Source of the DNA: Firmicutes bacterium HGW-Firmicutes-1
GTDB taxonomy: Bacteria > Bacillota > Clostridia > Lachnospirales > Vallitaleaceae
Length of the DNA stretch: 64,000 nt
Assembly (NCBI GenBank): GCA_002841625.1
Contig: PHAG01000004.1
Span: forward strand, 144,317-208,316
Reading direction: 5' to 3'
Shown here: positions 1 through 9,300 of the stretch, in pieces
How the letters are laid out: each line of letters begins with the position of its first letter
How positions within the stretch are numbered: position 1 is the stretch's first letter
Program-made: the position numbers and the translations under genes
Notes under the pieces: generated by a model
The model's database searches: none
The model's input: the letters and a program-made list of their open reading frames with translations, nothing else
Told to the model about the DNA's origin: nothing

Positions 1-1261
1 TATAAAAGCTCTTTATTTCTTTAACCTTCCAATCCATTCCTTGACCAACGACAATCCTAATATCAGCTCTAATAAATTCATCTATATTTCCTAGTACTTG
101 ATAAGAACCTAAATCTAAAAGAATAAAATCATACTTATCCCTATATAAAGTAAGAAATTGCCAGTAGTCTATATCCCAGAAATAGTGAACTCTATTATAA
201 ATGAAATTCTTTTTTTCTACCGCCTTTTCATCCACGGTAACAAATCCAATCTCTTTAAAATGCTTTGAATCATTCAATTCGATTAAAGCTACTTTACCTT
301 TTTTAGACAAGATCTGCGCAAACATAATACTTGAATGTGTGACACCAACTCCTTTGGATACACCCAAAAAACCAATAGTTACTGTCCTTTTTACAGTTAT
401 CTCATTAGTGCTTTTTTCACCTCCAGAATCCATCTTATTGGAGTAATTTATATACTCATATTTTTCCAAGGTATTTTCTATTTTGTTATTATCTAGTCCT
501 AACAATGCTTTTTCTAACTCTTCTATGTTTTGAAATCTTAGATTCGGTAAAATTTCGCAACACTTTAAAACTATCTCAAATAGTTCATTCGCCAATTCTG
601 TATTAAGCTGTTCAGTCCATTGAATTTTATAAGGTGGGAGAGATAGGTTTTTACTGGTTAACAAATAATATATTGTAATACCTAGAGAATAAATATCAGT
701 CCGTTCATCGCTCTGTCCAATACCATATTGTTCAGGCGCTGCGTAACCCTTGGTGCCAATTGGCATAGTATCGTTTTGGCTTTCTTCTTTATACTCCCTT
801 GCTATTCCAAAGTCTATAAGCTTAATGTTACCATCATCCATTAACATAATATTATCTGGTTTAACATCCCTATATATAATTGGATGTGGTTTACGCTGAT
901 GTAGGTATTTAAGTACGTCACACAATTGAAATGCCCAATGAATGACCTGACTAGTCTCGATTTCTGAGCACTGTTTTTTATAATCTTTAAGATTCGTTCC
1001 TTCTACATATTCCTCAATAATATAAATAGCTTCTTCATCTTCTTCAATATCAATTATTTTAGGTATGGCTCGATGATTTAAATGCTTCAATATATTAGGC
1101 TCTGCAAGTAAGTTAATATTATGATTATCTTTTCTTGCCCTTTTTATTGCCCACTTGTTTCCAACTTTAATATTTTCTGCAAGATAGACTTCACTTGTAC
1201 CTCCTTGTCCAAGTGCATCGATTACTCGAAATTTGTCAAAGTACACCTTCCCGATCTCCAT
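1..1261 (-). CDS. Ser/Thr protein kinase fused to a degenerate P-loop domain (C-terminus cut by window edge)
   Basis: Hanks-type kinase; 420 residues are visible and no stop is reached before base 1. The glycine loop LGQGGTS (17-23), lysine K40, catalytic loop YRDVKPDN (130-137; Tyr replaces the usual His, Asp132 kept), DFG (150-152) and APE (175-177) are all present, so it should phosphorylate Ser/Thr. No transmembrane or PASTA segment is visible, unlike PrkC. From about residue 293 a second domain resembles the CpaE/MinD ATPase fold, but its Walker A reads GVSKGVGVTHSS and lacks the lysine; a Walker B-like ILLDLGS follows. The ATG at 1261 has GGGGAGGT just upstream. Kinase identity is sure; the role of the second domain is not. 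Confidence 0.9.
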   Translation of the reverse strand, partial: MEIGKVYFDKFRVIDALGQGGTSEVYLAENIKVGNKWAIKRARKDNHNINLLAEPNILKHLNHRAIPKIIDIEEDEEAIYIIEEYVEGTNLKDYKKQCSEIETSQVIHWAFQLCDVLKYLHQRKPHPIIYRDVKPDNIMLMDDGNIKLIDFGIAREYKEESQNDTMPIGTKGYAAPEQYGIGQSDERTDIYSLGITIYYLLTSKNLSLPPYKIQWTEQLNTELANELFEIVLKCCEILPNLRFQNIEELEKALLGLDNNKIENTLEKYEYINYSNKMDSGGEKSTNEITVKRTVTIGFLGVSKGVGVTHSSIMFAQILSKKGKVALIELNDSKHFKEIGFVTVDEKAVEKKNFIYNRVHYFWDIDYWQFLTLYRDKYDFILLDLGSYQVLGNIDEFIRADIRIVVGQGMDWKVKEIKSFY

Positions 1262-1317
1262 TTTACCTCCCCATTTCGATAATAGTAATTATGTACCACA
1301 GGTGTTGTAATAAACCA

Positions 1318-1346
1318 ATTATATACATTTATTTTACTATTTACAA
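1318..1346 (-). promoter_or_regulatory. Promoter of the Ser/Thr kinase gene
   Basis: On the minus strand TTGTAA (1346-1341) and TATAAT (1323-1318) are separated by 17 bases, a good sigma-A match, about 50 bases before the kinase ATG. Confidence 0.65.
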
Positions 1347-1500
1347 GGGTTTTTTATGTTATATTTTGTTATGTTTTGCGATATTTGTCGTATTTCAGTT
1401 TTATTTCTAACATTATTTTACAAATATGTATAATGTATCTATTACAGTATTGATCCCCCTGTCAATTTATGTACCTTATACTGGTTAAAATTTCGCAATA

Positions 1501-1530
1501 AAAAAAGCCATGGGCAATCGCTCATGGCTC
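1501..1530 (-). terminator. Terminator after the PrsA-like gene
   Basis: On the minus strand AGCCATG (1529-1523) and CATGGCT (1512-1506) form a 7-bp stem followed by a T-run. It lies 17 bases after the stop of the foldase gene. Confidence 0.8.
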
Positions 1531-1546
1531 AATGTAAGTCTAAAAA

Positions 1547-2707
1547 TTATTCGGTAGTTTCTGGTGTTTCTTCAGGAGTTTCAGGTGCTGCATCTGGTGT
1601 TACTACCGGAGTTTCTTCTGGCGTTGTTTCCTTTGCTTTATCCTCTGGCTTTGTTTCGCCAGTCACTATAAACGCTGCCCAATTCTTTTCATTTACTACA
1701 ACATTGTACTCTGTTTTCCAAAGTTCAATCTTCTCTTCAAAAGCAGCTTCCTTTTGACTTCTGTTTGCATTTTTAATTGCAGCGTCTTCTTTATCTTTTC
1801 TTTCTTGAATTTGTTCTGCCGTTGGAGCTGTAGCAGCTTTTTCAACCTTAATAATATGATATCCATAAGTAGTTTCAACAAGCCCGCTTATTTCCCCAGT
1901 TTTCATGGAGAATGCTGCTTCTTCGAATTCAGGAGCCATTAAACCTTTTGTAAAAGTATATTCACCCTTATCAGGTATTGAGGCTTCATCTTGTGAATAT
2001 TCTACTACTAAGTTACCAAAATCCTCATTCGCTTTTGCTTTTGCAAGTACTTCTTCTGCCTTTGCTTTTGCTGCTGCCAGACCTGCTTCATCTAATGGAG
2101 CACCCGTTGCGTCATCAATTGTTTTAATCAATATATGTTTTACTACGACAACATCTGCATCAATTCCATATTTAACAATGGAACCATAAATAGGATCTTG
2201 CATTGCTGCGATAGCCAAATCATTCTTAACTAGTTCTTGATCTAATTCTTCATCTGGTGTTGCTACATCAATTAGTTTATCTAGGTATAGATAGTTAACC
2301 GCAATTTTCTCTAAAGTTGCTAGTGTAAATCCGCTTGTTTTTACAACCTCTGGATCTAATTGTTCAAAATATGTTTTAACATCCGTTTTAGCTTTTGTAA
2401 TTTCTTCTTCTGTTAAAGTAATACCTTTGTCCTTAGCAACTTGTGCTGCTAAATTAATCGTAATAACTGTTTGTAATACTTGTTCTTTTACATAATCCCC
2501 AACAGTTCCTACGCCGTCTGGACTTGGTTGGCTCATACCTTCGGCTCCAACTTGTGATTCCATGCTGAATACGAAAAACTTTGCTTCGTCTATCGTCGCC
2601 TTTTCACCTTTAATCTCGACAATCGTTGTATTGGTTGTATCTGAACAACCTACAAACATTGTCGCCATTAGTGTTACTATCATGATTAATATAACTATTT
2701 TTTTCAT
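1547..2707 (-). CDS. prsA: PrsA-like foldase lipoprotein (parvulin peptidyl-prolyl isomerase)
   Basis: Secreted, lipid-anchored foldase expected to help exported proteins fold outside the membrane. The N-terminus is a lipoprotein signal (MKKIVIL..., hydrophobic stretch, lipobox FVGC with Cys21). A SurA-like N-terminal helical region precedes a parvulin (PPIC) domain at about 185-285, with the typical VVVKHILI start, FGNLVVEYSQD, the GEYTFTKGLMAPEFEEAAF block and YGYHIIKVEK end. The C-terminal tail after about 345 is rich in Thr, Pro and Glu and is probably unstructured. Length (386) is somewhat above the usual 280-330. AAAGGGAGC precedes the ATG. Whether this is the housekeeping PrsA or a second parvulin lipoprotein cannot be told. 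Confidence 0.88.
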   Translation of the reverse strand: MKKIVILIMIVTLMATMFVGCSDTTNTTIVEIKGEKATIDEAKFFVFSMESQVGAEGMSQPSPDGVGTVGDYVKEQVLQTVITINLAAQVAKDKGITLTEEEITKAKTDVKTYFEQLDPEVVKTSGFTLATLEKIAVNYLYLDKLIDVATPDEELDQELVKNDLAIAAMQDPIYGSIVKYGIDADVVVVKHILIKTIDDATGAPLDEAGLAAAKAKAEEVLAKAKANEDFGNLVVEYSQDEASIPDKGEYTFTKGLMAPEFEEAAFSMKTGEISGLVETTYGYHIIKVEKAATAPTAEQIQERKDKEDAAIKNANRSQKEAAFEEKIELWKTEYNVVVNEKNWAAFIVTGETKPEDKAKETTPEETPVVTPDAAPETPEETPETTE

Positions 2708-2877
2708 TTCTTTTAGCTCCCTTTTTACTATATTACCCGTATATTTTATATGGATTACACCATTTTAAGCTTATATTATGTGTCAATTATTTAACTAAGC
2801 TTAACTATTATAGTTTAATGTATTTGAACTATAAAATCAACAAAAAATATATATTTATTTGTGAGGTTTCTGTGTCA

Positions 2878-2930
2878 GGAAAATCGGCTCCTAATAATCA
2901 TCCCCTTATTTACACATCCGCCGCTTTTCC
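2878..2930. repeat. Inverted-repeat unit 1 (53 bp)
   Basis: Starts with GGAAAATCGGC and ends with GCCGCTTTTCC, so the arms pair with one mismatch around a loop of about 31 bases. The same layout recurs 82 bases later and again at 5216 and 5300. Confidence 0.6.
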
Positions 2931-2959
2931 AACCCTCTTTCTTTTATCAATAGCCAAAA

Positions 2960-3011
2960 GGAAAATCGGCTAGCACCTTCAATATCTTGAAACCCACCCC
3001 ACCGCTTTTCC
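2960..3011. repeat. Inverted-repeat unit 2 (52 bp)
   Basis: GGAAAATCGGC at 2960-2970 and ACCGCTTTTCC at 3001-3011. The left arm is identical to unit 1; the loop sequence is unrelated, so only the arms are conserved. Confidence 0.6.
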
Positions 3012-3081
3012 AAACTCTATCTATATCCCTTTTACTACCAAAAACAAAACGCTCTTAAAATATTTAATACCATCACTACAC

Positions 3082-3113
3082 AAAAAAAGACACAAGCTTT
3101 TCACACTTGTGCC
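3082..3113 (-). terminator. Terminator after the universal stress protein gene
   Basis: On the minus strand CACAAG (3111-3106) pairs with CTTGTG (3096-3091) and is followed by a run of seven T. It lies about 20 bases after the stop at 3133. Confidence 0.75.
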
Positions 3114-3132
3114 TTCCCAATTAACGATTCTT

Positions 3133-3576
3133 CTATGTAACTATCTCATTACTCTTTAGGTTAGGTAACTCCTTCGGCTTTGGCCTTCGTTCAAGTACAA
3201 GAACCTCTAGATCTTTAGCTTCTGATGAAATATGACTTGAGATATCCCTCTTTAAGAGTTTGAATAACTTACCTCTCATGGTTTCTCCTAAAACAACTTG
3301 TGCTACATCCATGTCTCTAATAAAAGCTATAATACGTGAAGAAACATTTTGATCACTTACAAAATGAACCTCACCACCTAATTCTTTGCCATATTTGAAT
3401 AAGTCCTCAAGTAAAGTTGCTGATTCAGGTTTTTGAAATATACTCATACCCTTTTCTACATGTAAAATATGCAGCTGTGCAGCGTTTTCTCGAGCTATCT
3501 TTGCACCCTTTTCTATTAATCTTTTAGAATTACCTTGTATTGTAATACATACTAAAACTTTTGGTTGATTTTCCAA
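3133..3576 (-). CDS. Universal stress protein (UspA) domain protein
   Basis: Small cytoplasmic protein of one Usp domain (147 residues from the preferred start). The N-terminal strand KVLVCITIQG, the helix with RLIEKGAKIAREN, LHILHVEKG, and the C-terminal MRGKLFKLLKRDISS followed by LEVLVLERRP resemble the Usp domain found in KdpD sensor kinases more than stand-alone UspA. The nucleotide-binding glycines are only partly kept. I place the start at TTG 3576 because AAAGGGG lies about ten bases upstream; an upstream ATG at 3621 would add 15 residues without a good ribosome site. It is a single gene with its own promoter and terminator. The ligand and trigger are unknown. Confidence 0.75.
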   Translation of the reverse strand: MENQPKVLVCITIQGNSKRLIEKGAKIARENAAQLHILHVEKGMSIFQKPESATLLEDLFKYGKELGGEVHFVSDQNVSSRIIAFIRDMDVAQVVLGETMRGKLFKLLKRDISSHISSEAKDLEVLVLERRPKPKELPNLKSNEIVT

Positions 3577-3642
3577 TGCTAACACCCCTTTACAAATGAA
3601 TCTGACTACTATCCCTATCAACCCTTTTATTTATATAACTTT

Positions 3643-3651
3643 ATTATAGCA
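3643..3651 (-). promoter_or_regulatory. Extended -10 promoter of the stress protein gene
   Basis: On the minus strand TGCTATAAT (an extended -10 element) sits about 70 bases before the TTG start. No clear -35 box is seen. Confidence 0.5.
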
Positions 3652-3766
3652 CTATTATTTGGTATATTCTACATGCATTCACATTGTTCACAAATTATTC
3701 ATAGCTAATTATTAACATACCTTAAGTGAATCAAGCAATATTGTTTGCTTGATCCACTGGCTCTCT

Positions 3767-4324
3767 TTAGTAAAAGTATTGTCTGTAATTATAATAATAA
3801 GGAGAATAATAATTGCGATTTTTTCTATATCTTCCACCATAAAATCCGTGCCTTCTTCTACTAAATAACTCGTTTAATAATAAAATTTCAACCAAATCTC
3901 TTTGAAAGTCATAGCCTCCTCTAAGCTGCATTCCCGTAACGTCAGCCTCAACTTCTTCCTTAGCTTTCAAGCTTTCATCTTTGCTAAAAGTGTCATTAAT
4001 TTTATCTGTTATTTGTTCAATTGTTTCACGATCAGGATATTCATCATACATATAACTACCATCATATTCCAGTTTATCACATTCTTCCTCGATATATGCC
4101 TGAATTTTTTTGCAGAAGTCTGGATACATGCTTTTCATATATTGAATATCCGAATCATTATTCTCCTCTTGATCATATTGATTCGGCAGTTGAATTCCCG
4201 AGGACAAATACATTGATGCTTGATTTGTATTGCTTATATTGTTGTATTGATAATAATCATTTCTATTATGATTAACCGCATTTATGTCAGAATACATTGA
4301 ATACTTTCCGGGATATTTTATCAT
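3767..4324 (-). CDS. Conserved clostridial protein of unknown function with Tyr-rich tail
   Basis: 185 residues, not recognised as a named family with certainty. The first 60 residues are rich in Asn, Tyr and Ser. The centre (about 60-125) is acidic with YPDFCKKIQAYIEEECDKLEYDG split by a YDEYPDRET block and looks helical; I have the impression of similar proteins in spore-forming clostridia. Residues about 135-150 read RGGYDFQRDLVEILLLNEL, a possible amphipathic helix. The last 30 residues are dominated by Tyr, Arg and Asn, as in spore-coat proteins. No signal peptide or membrane segment is seen. It lies 56 bases after ywmB on the same strand. A coat or spore role is inference only. Confidence 0.6.
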   Translation of the reverse strand: MIKYPGKYSMYSDINAVNHNRNDYYQYNNISNTNQASMYLSSGIQLPNQYDQEENNDSDIQYMKSMYPDFCKKIQAYIEEECDKLEYDGSYMYDEYPDRETIEQITDKINDTFSKDESLKAKEEVEADVTGMQLRGGYDFQRDLVEILLLNELFSRRRHGFYGGRYRKNRNYYSPYYYNYRQYFY

Positions 4325-4380
4325 AATTGCTCCAACTCTTATTTCAATACTAATATATGAATGACTTACTTACTGTGTGA

Positions 4381-5139
4381 TTAATATTCAAAAGTAATGA
4401 CCGGAGTTGCGACATAAAAGATTGTTTTATTCTCTATCTCATTATATGTCATTGCAAGATCCATATTGATTTTCTCTCCATTCGAAACAACATAATCATC
4501 CATATACTTAGAATACCCATAGGCACTCTTTAATTCCTGTATAGATACCATAGATTTCACTTCTCCTTTTAATGCTTCAACAATATCTTCCATAACCATT
4601 TTCGCATTTTCATCAGAGATTTCCCCGAGTTGACTTGCTGTGATAATCAAACCTTTTGTTGCAATCATTTCCATATCACTATATATCTTATTTATTTCAT
4701 CCTCAAAATATCCAATGCTCTTACACTTATTGTAAAGCTTAATATTTACTGTCAAGTAATTCCTTGCCTTAAATGTACCATTATCTATATTCTCTACAAT
4801 CTCTACTAATTCAATTTTAGTGTGTGCATCGTTAGAACTTTTTTCAATCGTATAAACTTTTTTATCCTTTACATCCACAAAATCCGCATGATAATTTTCA
4901 ATACCAAGTTTAAATGCAACTCCCTCAACAACCATACTCATTTCTTCCTTTGTCATATATTGAGGAATATATTCCCCCCATACATTCAACTCAGTATCTT
5001 CAATTCTAAATTCAGTATTCCCAAAGGCCTCAACGAGTTCCTCTCCACCATAAACCAAGTCTTCATCTATAACATTGTCAATTAAAATTAAGCTTATCAC
5101 TAAGATAGTAGCAAAAAGAAGTTTTCTATAGATTTTCAT
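4381..5139 (-). CDS. ywmB: YwmB-family protein
   Basis: 252 residues with an N-terminal membrane anchor or signal (MKIYRKLLFATILVISLILI). The rest matches the pattern of YwmB (DUF1779), a secreted or anchored protein of two repeated alpha/beta halves and unknown function. Features seen are the WGEYIPQYMTKEEM region, GIENYHADFVDV, an inner ITASQLGEIS, and a C-terminal NMDLAMTYNEIENKT. In Bacillus subtilis ywmB lies just downstream of the atp operon; here it also follows atp, with the surface operon in between, which supports the call. GGAGGGG lies eight bases before the ATG. The paired 53-base repeats lie directly upstream. Confidence 0.7.
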   Translation of the reverse strand: MKIYRKLLFATILVISLILIDNVIDEDLVYGGEELVEAFGNTEFRIEDTELNVWGEYIPQYMTKEEMSMVVEGVAFKLGIENYHADFVDVKDKKVYTIEKSSNDAHTKIELVEIVENIDNGTFKARNYLTVNIKLYNKCKSIGYFEDEINKIYSDMEMIATKGLIITASQLGEISDENAKMVMEDIVEALKGEVKSMVSIQELKSAYGYSKYMDDYVVSNGEKINMDLAMTYNEIENKTIFYVATPVITFEY

Positions 5140-5215
5140 GTCTTACCCCTCCAAAATATTTCCACACATTATTATCTTTCCTAGAGTATAGACACATAAG
5201 TAACTAGTTATTCAA

Positions 5216-5268
5216 GAAAAACGGCTCTATAAGAGAAAATATTACGAAGAACTTATTGCCGTTTTTCC
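5216..5268. repeat. Inverted-repeat unit 3 (53 bp)
   Basis: GAAAAACGGC at 5216-5225 is a perfect inverted match to GCCGTTTTTC at 5258-5267. It has the same size and arm pattern as the units at 2878 and 2960, with a different loop. Confidence 0.6.
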
Positions 5269-5299
5269 AATTGCATATGCAAATCGTTCTCATTCAACA

Positions 5300-5345
5300 G
5301 GAAAAACGGCTTAAAACAAAAAGATTACAGAAAACTAACTGCCAC
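5300..5345. repeat. Inverted-repeat unit 4 (right arm decayed)
   Basis: The left arm GGAAAAACGGCTT is clear at 5300-5312, 84 bases after unit 3. Only GCC remains at the place of the right arm (5341), where the terminator of the next gene begins. Confidence 0.4.
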
Positions 5346-5396
5346 AAAAAAGGAGCCCCTTTTCTATAGACAAATATCTATAGTGAAGTAGCTCCT
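5346..5396 (-). terminator. Terminator after the SLH/FN3 operon
   Basis: On the minus strand GGAGC (5395-5391) pairs with GCTCC (5356-5352), an inner CTATAGA/TCTATAG stem stacks inside it, and a T-run follows. The inner part resembles the terminator at 53251. Confidence 0.8.
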
Positions 5397-5411
5397 TTCC
5401 TATGAACAATT

Positions 5412-6290
5412 TTATTTTGCCTCACAAATCTGCTCTAACACTCTCGACAGAAGCACAGCACAATCCTGTCTGGTCGCCTTGGTATCTGGAGTATACGGAT
5501 AAAAGAATTTATCTGTTGGCTTAACAATTCCCGCTTCAACCAAAGCCTTGAACTCATCATTACTCCAATGAACTTTTAATGCATAAGTATATTTTTCTCC
5601 TTGGTTAAAGAAAACAAAAGTCCTATTGATTACGGCTAAAGCCTCTCCGATAGTAATATTTCCAGCAGGATCAAATTTTCCGCCATCCCTTCCTTCAAAG
5701 ATTTCTCTTTGAGCCAACGTAAGAATATAAGGTCTGGCCCAAAAATTCTTAGCAATATCTTTAAACTCAAGTTTACTTTCTCTAAGCAACTCATACTCTG
5801 CAGTAAGCGTCATCATCTTAGCGAACTCCGCTCTATTCACGTTACTTTTAGGCTTAAAGCTTCCATCTGCATATCCCGAAATGATACCTCTATTATATAG
5901 GTTTAATATACTGAGTTTCTCAGCCTCCGAGGTTGGCATATCGGAAAAGTTTGTCATTTCTTTTCCCTTTTCTTCTAATACTACTTTGATAGGAAAGTTG
6001 AAATTTGTTGCTTGAATCTTCCTAGAATCCCAACCCTTTATTGTAGTTGAACTTGATTCATAGGTAACTTTTAATGTTCCATTTTCTAATAGTGTCCAAC
6101 TAATAATTCTAATTGGATTTTTATTAATACCCTCATGCCATTTTAACTGTATCGTTGCGCTTTGATCAGACGAAATATTAACGTCACAAATTACACGTTC
6201 TGCTGCACAAATTGTTATAGACATAAGTACCAAAAGCAGTAGTGTAATCACTATATATTTAATTAAGGTACCTTTAGTGGCATTTTTCAT
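5412..6290 (-). CDS. S-layer homology (SLH) domain protein
   Basis: Secreted protein expected to bind secondary wall polymer. It has a signal peptide (KYIVITLLLLVLMSITICAAE, shown here as residues 11-31), a short beta-rich region to about residue 110, and three SLH repeats to the end: FSDMPTSEAEKLSILNLYNRGIISGYADGSF is the first (about 118-150, split here only by description), then FKDIAKNFWARPYI, and a third, weaker repeat ending near VLLSRVLEQI. The motif NRAEFAKMMT between repeats 1 and 2 is typical. Last gene of the three-gene surface operon, 15 bases after the FN3 gene. No catalytic domain is visible, so it is probably a structural or anchoring partner of the two large proteins. Confidence 0.85.
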   Translation of the reverse strand: MKNATKGTLIKYIVITLLLLVLMSITICAAERVICDVNISSDQSATIQLKWHEGINKNPIRIISWTLLENGTLKVTYESSSTTIKGWDSRKIQATNFNFPIKVVLEEKGKEMTNFSDMPTSEAEKLSILNLYNRGIISGYADGSFKPKSNVNRAEFAKMMTLTAEYELLRESKLEFKDIAKNFWARPYILTLAQREIFEGRDGGKFDPAGNITIGEALAVINRTFVFFNQGEKYTYALKVHWSNDEFKALVEAGIVKPTDKFFYPYTPDTKATRQDCAVLLSRVLEQICEAK

Positions 6291-6305
6291 TATTTATTCC
6301 ACCCT

Positions 6306-9300
6306 TTAGTTAATTAGCTTAGACCAAATTGCAAAGACCTCTCCATATGTAATGGTATCTTTTGGTCTAGCTGTATCCAATGATGATACTAATCCAATTG
6401 TAGCAGCCTTTGCCATTGAAGCTTTGTAAGCACTACTAATATTGGCATTTTTACTAACTGCATTGGTTGTAGTATTGCTTGGCACAATTGATTGATCGTT
6501 TATAATTTCATAAGCTCTAGTAAACATACTTATGGCTTCTTCCCTTGTAACCTGAGCTTTTGATGAAGAGTCATTTGTTTTAATCTTAGAACTTTTTAGC
6601 GCAGTCATGATATCCTTGGAAATATAATCATCCAAATTAATTTCTTTCTTGCCTAACGTAATATTATACATTATGTTAATTAATTTTGCCTCAGTAATTT
6701 TACTATTGGCATTATAATTACTTAAGCCTTTAATTGAATATTGTGATGTTACTAGCTTTCTTGCAACTTCAGACCAATGTGCTTTATCTGTTGAAAGGGA
6801 GGCATTCACATCTTCAAGAACATAACCACCATAGACACCTACCTTTGCTGTTTTAAAGGACATGTACCCACTTTCGCTGTCAAAGGTGCTTTCGATTGAA
6901 TTCCAATTATTTTGATAATCTCTAACAGTTCCCATTCTATTGACTCGAAATTGCTCATATTTATTATTCGTCATCAATTGAATTTCTAGCTCTTTATCAG
7001 TAAAATATACGGCCTTATTTTTCTTTTCGCTATTCACATAAATATCTACATCTTGAGCATCAGAAACTGGCCTAATAGGTTGATTTATCATTTGTTCTTT
7101 CGTGTAGTTCTTACCAAGAGATTTAATTTCTATCCTAACAGAGGGTACACCTCCATAAGACTTCGCGTGTTCATTCACTTCGGATGCCAATGCTCCAAAA
7201 GGCACCTCCAGCAAAACGTCCCCTGCATCAATCGTAAGTGTTACTTTATTTGTATCAAAAGCTTCAAGTATCGTATAAGGTATGCTTACACTCCTTTTTA
7301 ATATTGTTTTATCCTCGAAATTGGATATATCAATGTTATATACATAAACGTTTTGAGCTATCAAATTACTAATTAATCTCTGATCTACATTATTATCTTT
7401 GCTACCATCACTTCCAACACTATTATCTCGAAACCTAAATTCTAATTCTTTCGTTTCCTTATTATAGATCATTTCATAGTCTTCACTTGGTAGAATTTCT
7501 AAATCCGGGTCTATTGTTCCATCATACTCGTCGCCCGTAGATAAAGTAATAATCTTAATTGTTGTTGTATAGTTAGAATCTTTTTCAATGAGTTGTCCTT
7601 GCTCGCTTCCCACAATCTTAATTCGAGATTTTGCTCGAACATAATAAGATCGATTTGGTATTAGCTCGTTAATCATAATCAGATTCTTTTGTAACAGTTC
7701 GACAGTAGCAGGGACAACATCCGCCGCACCATCGCTACTCACGATATAAATTGGGTCAATGAACTTTGGATTATCTGATACTTCAATAATATAGCTATAG
7801 GTCTGTTTTACTTTTTTTGATGCATTTTGTGGCACATCTCCAATATCTAATTTCCATTCTATAGATATATATTTATCTGTAACACTAGCATCATATCCAT
7901 ACTTTTTCATATTCTCTAAAGATGCAATACCAAAGCCCTTAGGCGCATAAGGATTATTTACATCTCTCGTTGTCCCCATAACAGCATTGCTCCAATGAGA
8001 AGTGTTGTTATTGGCTGGTTGTTTTGCACGAACCCAAAAATAGTAGTTTGTATTTGGGAATAAATCATCTACAACCACATCATAATATTTACCATTCACA
8101 GGGTATTTGGGGTCTAGTGGATTTGTTGGCAATGTCCATGTAACCGGTTTAGCTGTTGTTATATCTTCAAAGGTTGAATAGATTACCTCATAATTAAAAT
8201 CCAAATTATATTTCCATCTCACTGTGATAGACGTTTCCGTATAATTATACGTATATAAATTGGGTACGGTTGGATCTGGATTCACTACAACGTCCGTCGG
8301 CTTAGTTGCAACCACGAGTGGTGTTGGATAATGGGCATAAAGGGTTGTACCATTGATCTCTCTGTAAGGGTAAATCATAACCATATAGGAGGTGTTTGGC
8401 AGAAGCCCAATTGCACGATAGTCTAGCTTATTTGTATCCTCAACTTCTCTAGTTGGCGTAATATTAACCCACGCCAAAGGTTTCGTACCGTCTTTGTCCG
8501 CTTTAACGATCTCTTCATAATAGGCATTGAAATCATAGGCAGGGTTTGTTAATTTCTTTGTTGCAATGATGCTTTTAACAGTCTCATAAGGAATTTTGTA
8601 AAATTTATACTTCACATCCGAAGTACCAAAAGAATCTTTTCCTAAATCAACATGTCGTGAAATTACATCGGTAATATCCACATCTAAATCCTCTAATGTC
8701 TCTTCAATTTCCTCTTCGCTTGTTAAACTATAAATAGGAACAAGTGTAGAGCCCGCAACCTTTGTTGCACTAAGTGTACCATCTGCAGCCACCCATACTT
8801 CATGAACCCAAGTTCCTAAATCATCAGAGGTAATTTCCCACCAGGATTCTTCCCAGGTGACAGTTACTCCAACATCTGTTGTTTCAGATTCTTTTTCTTT
8901 TAACGGAGGCTTGGTAATCGTTGGTGGTGCATAGGCATCACCCTCATAGTTAAAATAAACTGCAACTGTAGTGGGTTCAGATGTAAGTACTCCATTACCC
9001 GTCCTTTTCTTAGCTACAACCTTAATATAATAGAGCTTATTAGGAACTATTTGCGACATTTCTCCTGTTTCATCGTTATAGTATTGATTTAGTTCTTGAC
9101 TATAACCCCATATTTGTAATCCATCAGCAATGATATTATCAGGTGTTGAACTTCCATATCGCTTATCATCTACGGCTTTTTTTGCATATGCAAGAGATTC
9201 AAGTGAGTCTGTTACCCATATATCATAATAAATATTCGTATCTGTAATAGTGCTCTCAAAGGTTGCTGATGTCGGATCCACATCCAAGCGACGGAAAGCA

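Larger units (their letters stand above)
2708..3132. other. Long intergenic region with paired inverted repeats
   Basis: No gene of reasonable size is seen in these roughly 425 bases. The part near 2781 holds a TTGACA on the minus strand that could be a -35 box for the foldase gene, but no convincing -10 box at correct spacing. The middle holds two copies of a 52-53 base inverted-repeat unit and the end holds the terminator of the stress-protein gene; these are listed separately. Confidence 0.5.

Noticed and set aside
1524..2189. Plus-strand frames over the PrsA-like gene (Ser- and Val-rich)
   Set aside because: They arise from the Thr/Pro/Glu-rich tail read backwards and have no ribosome site.
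2878..5345. CRISPR-like array of short repeats at 2.9 and 5.2 kb
   Set aside because: Only two units occur in each place, arms are inverted rather than direct, spacings are 82-84 bases and no cas genes are near.
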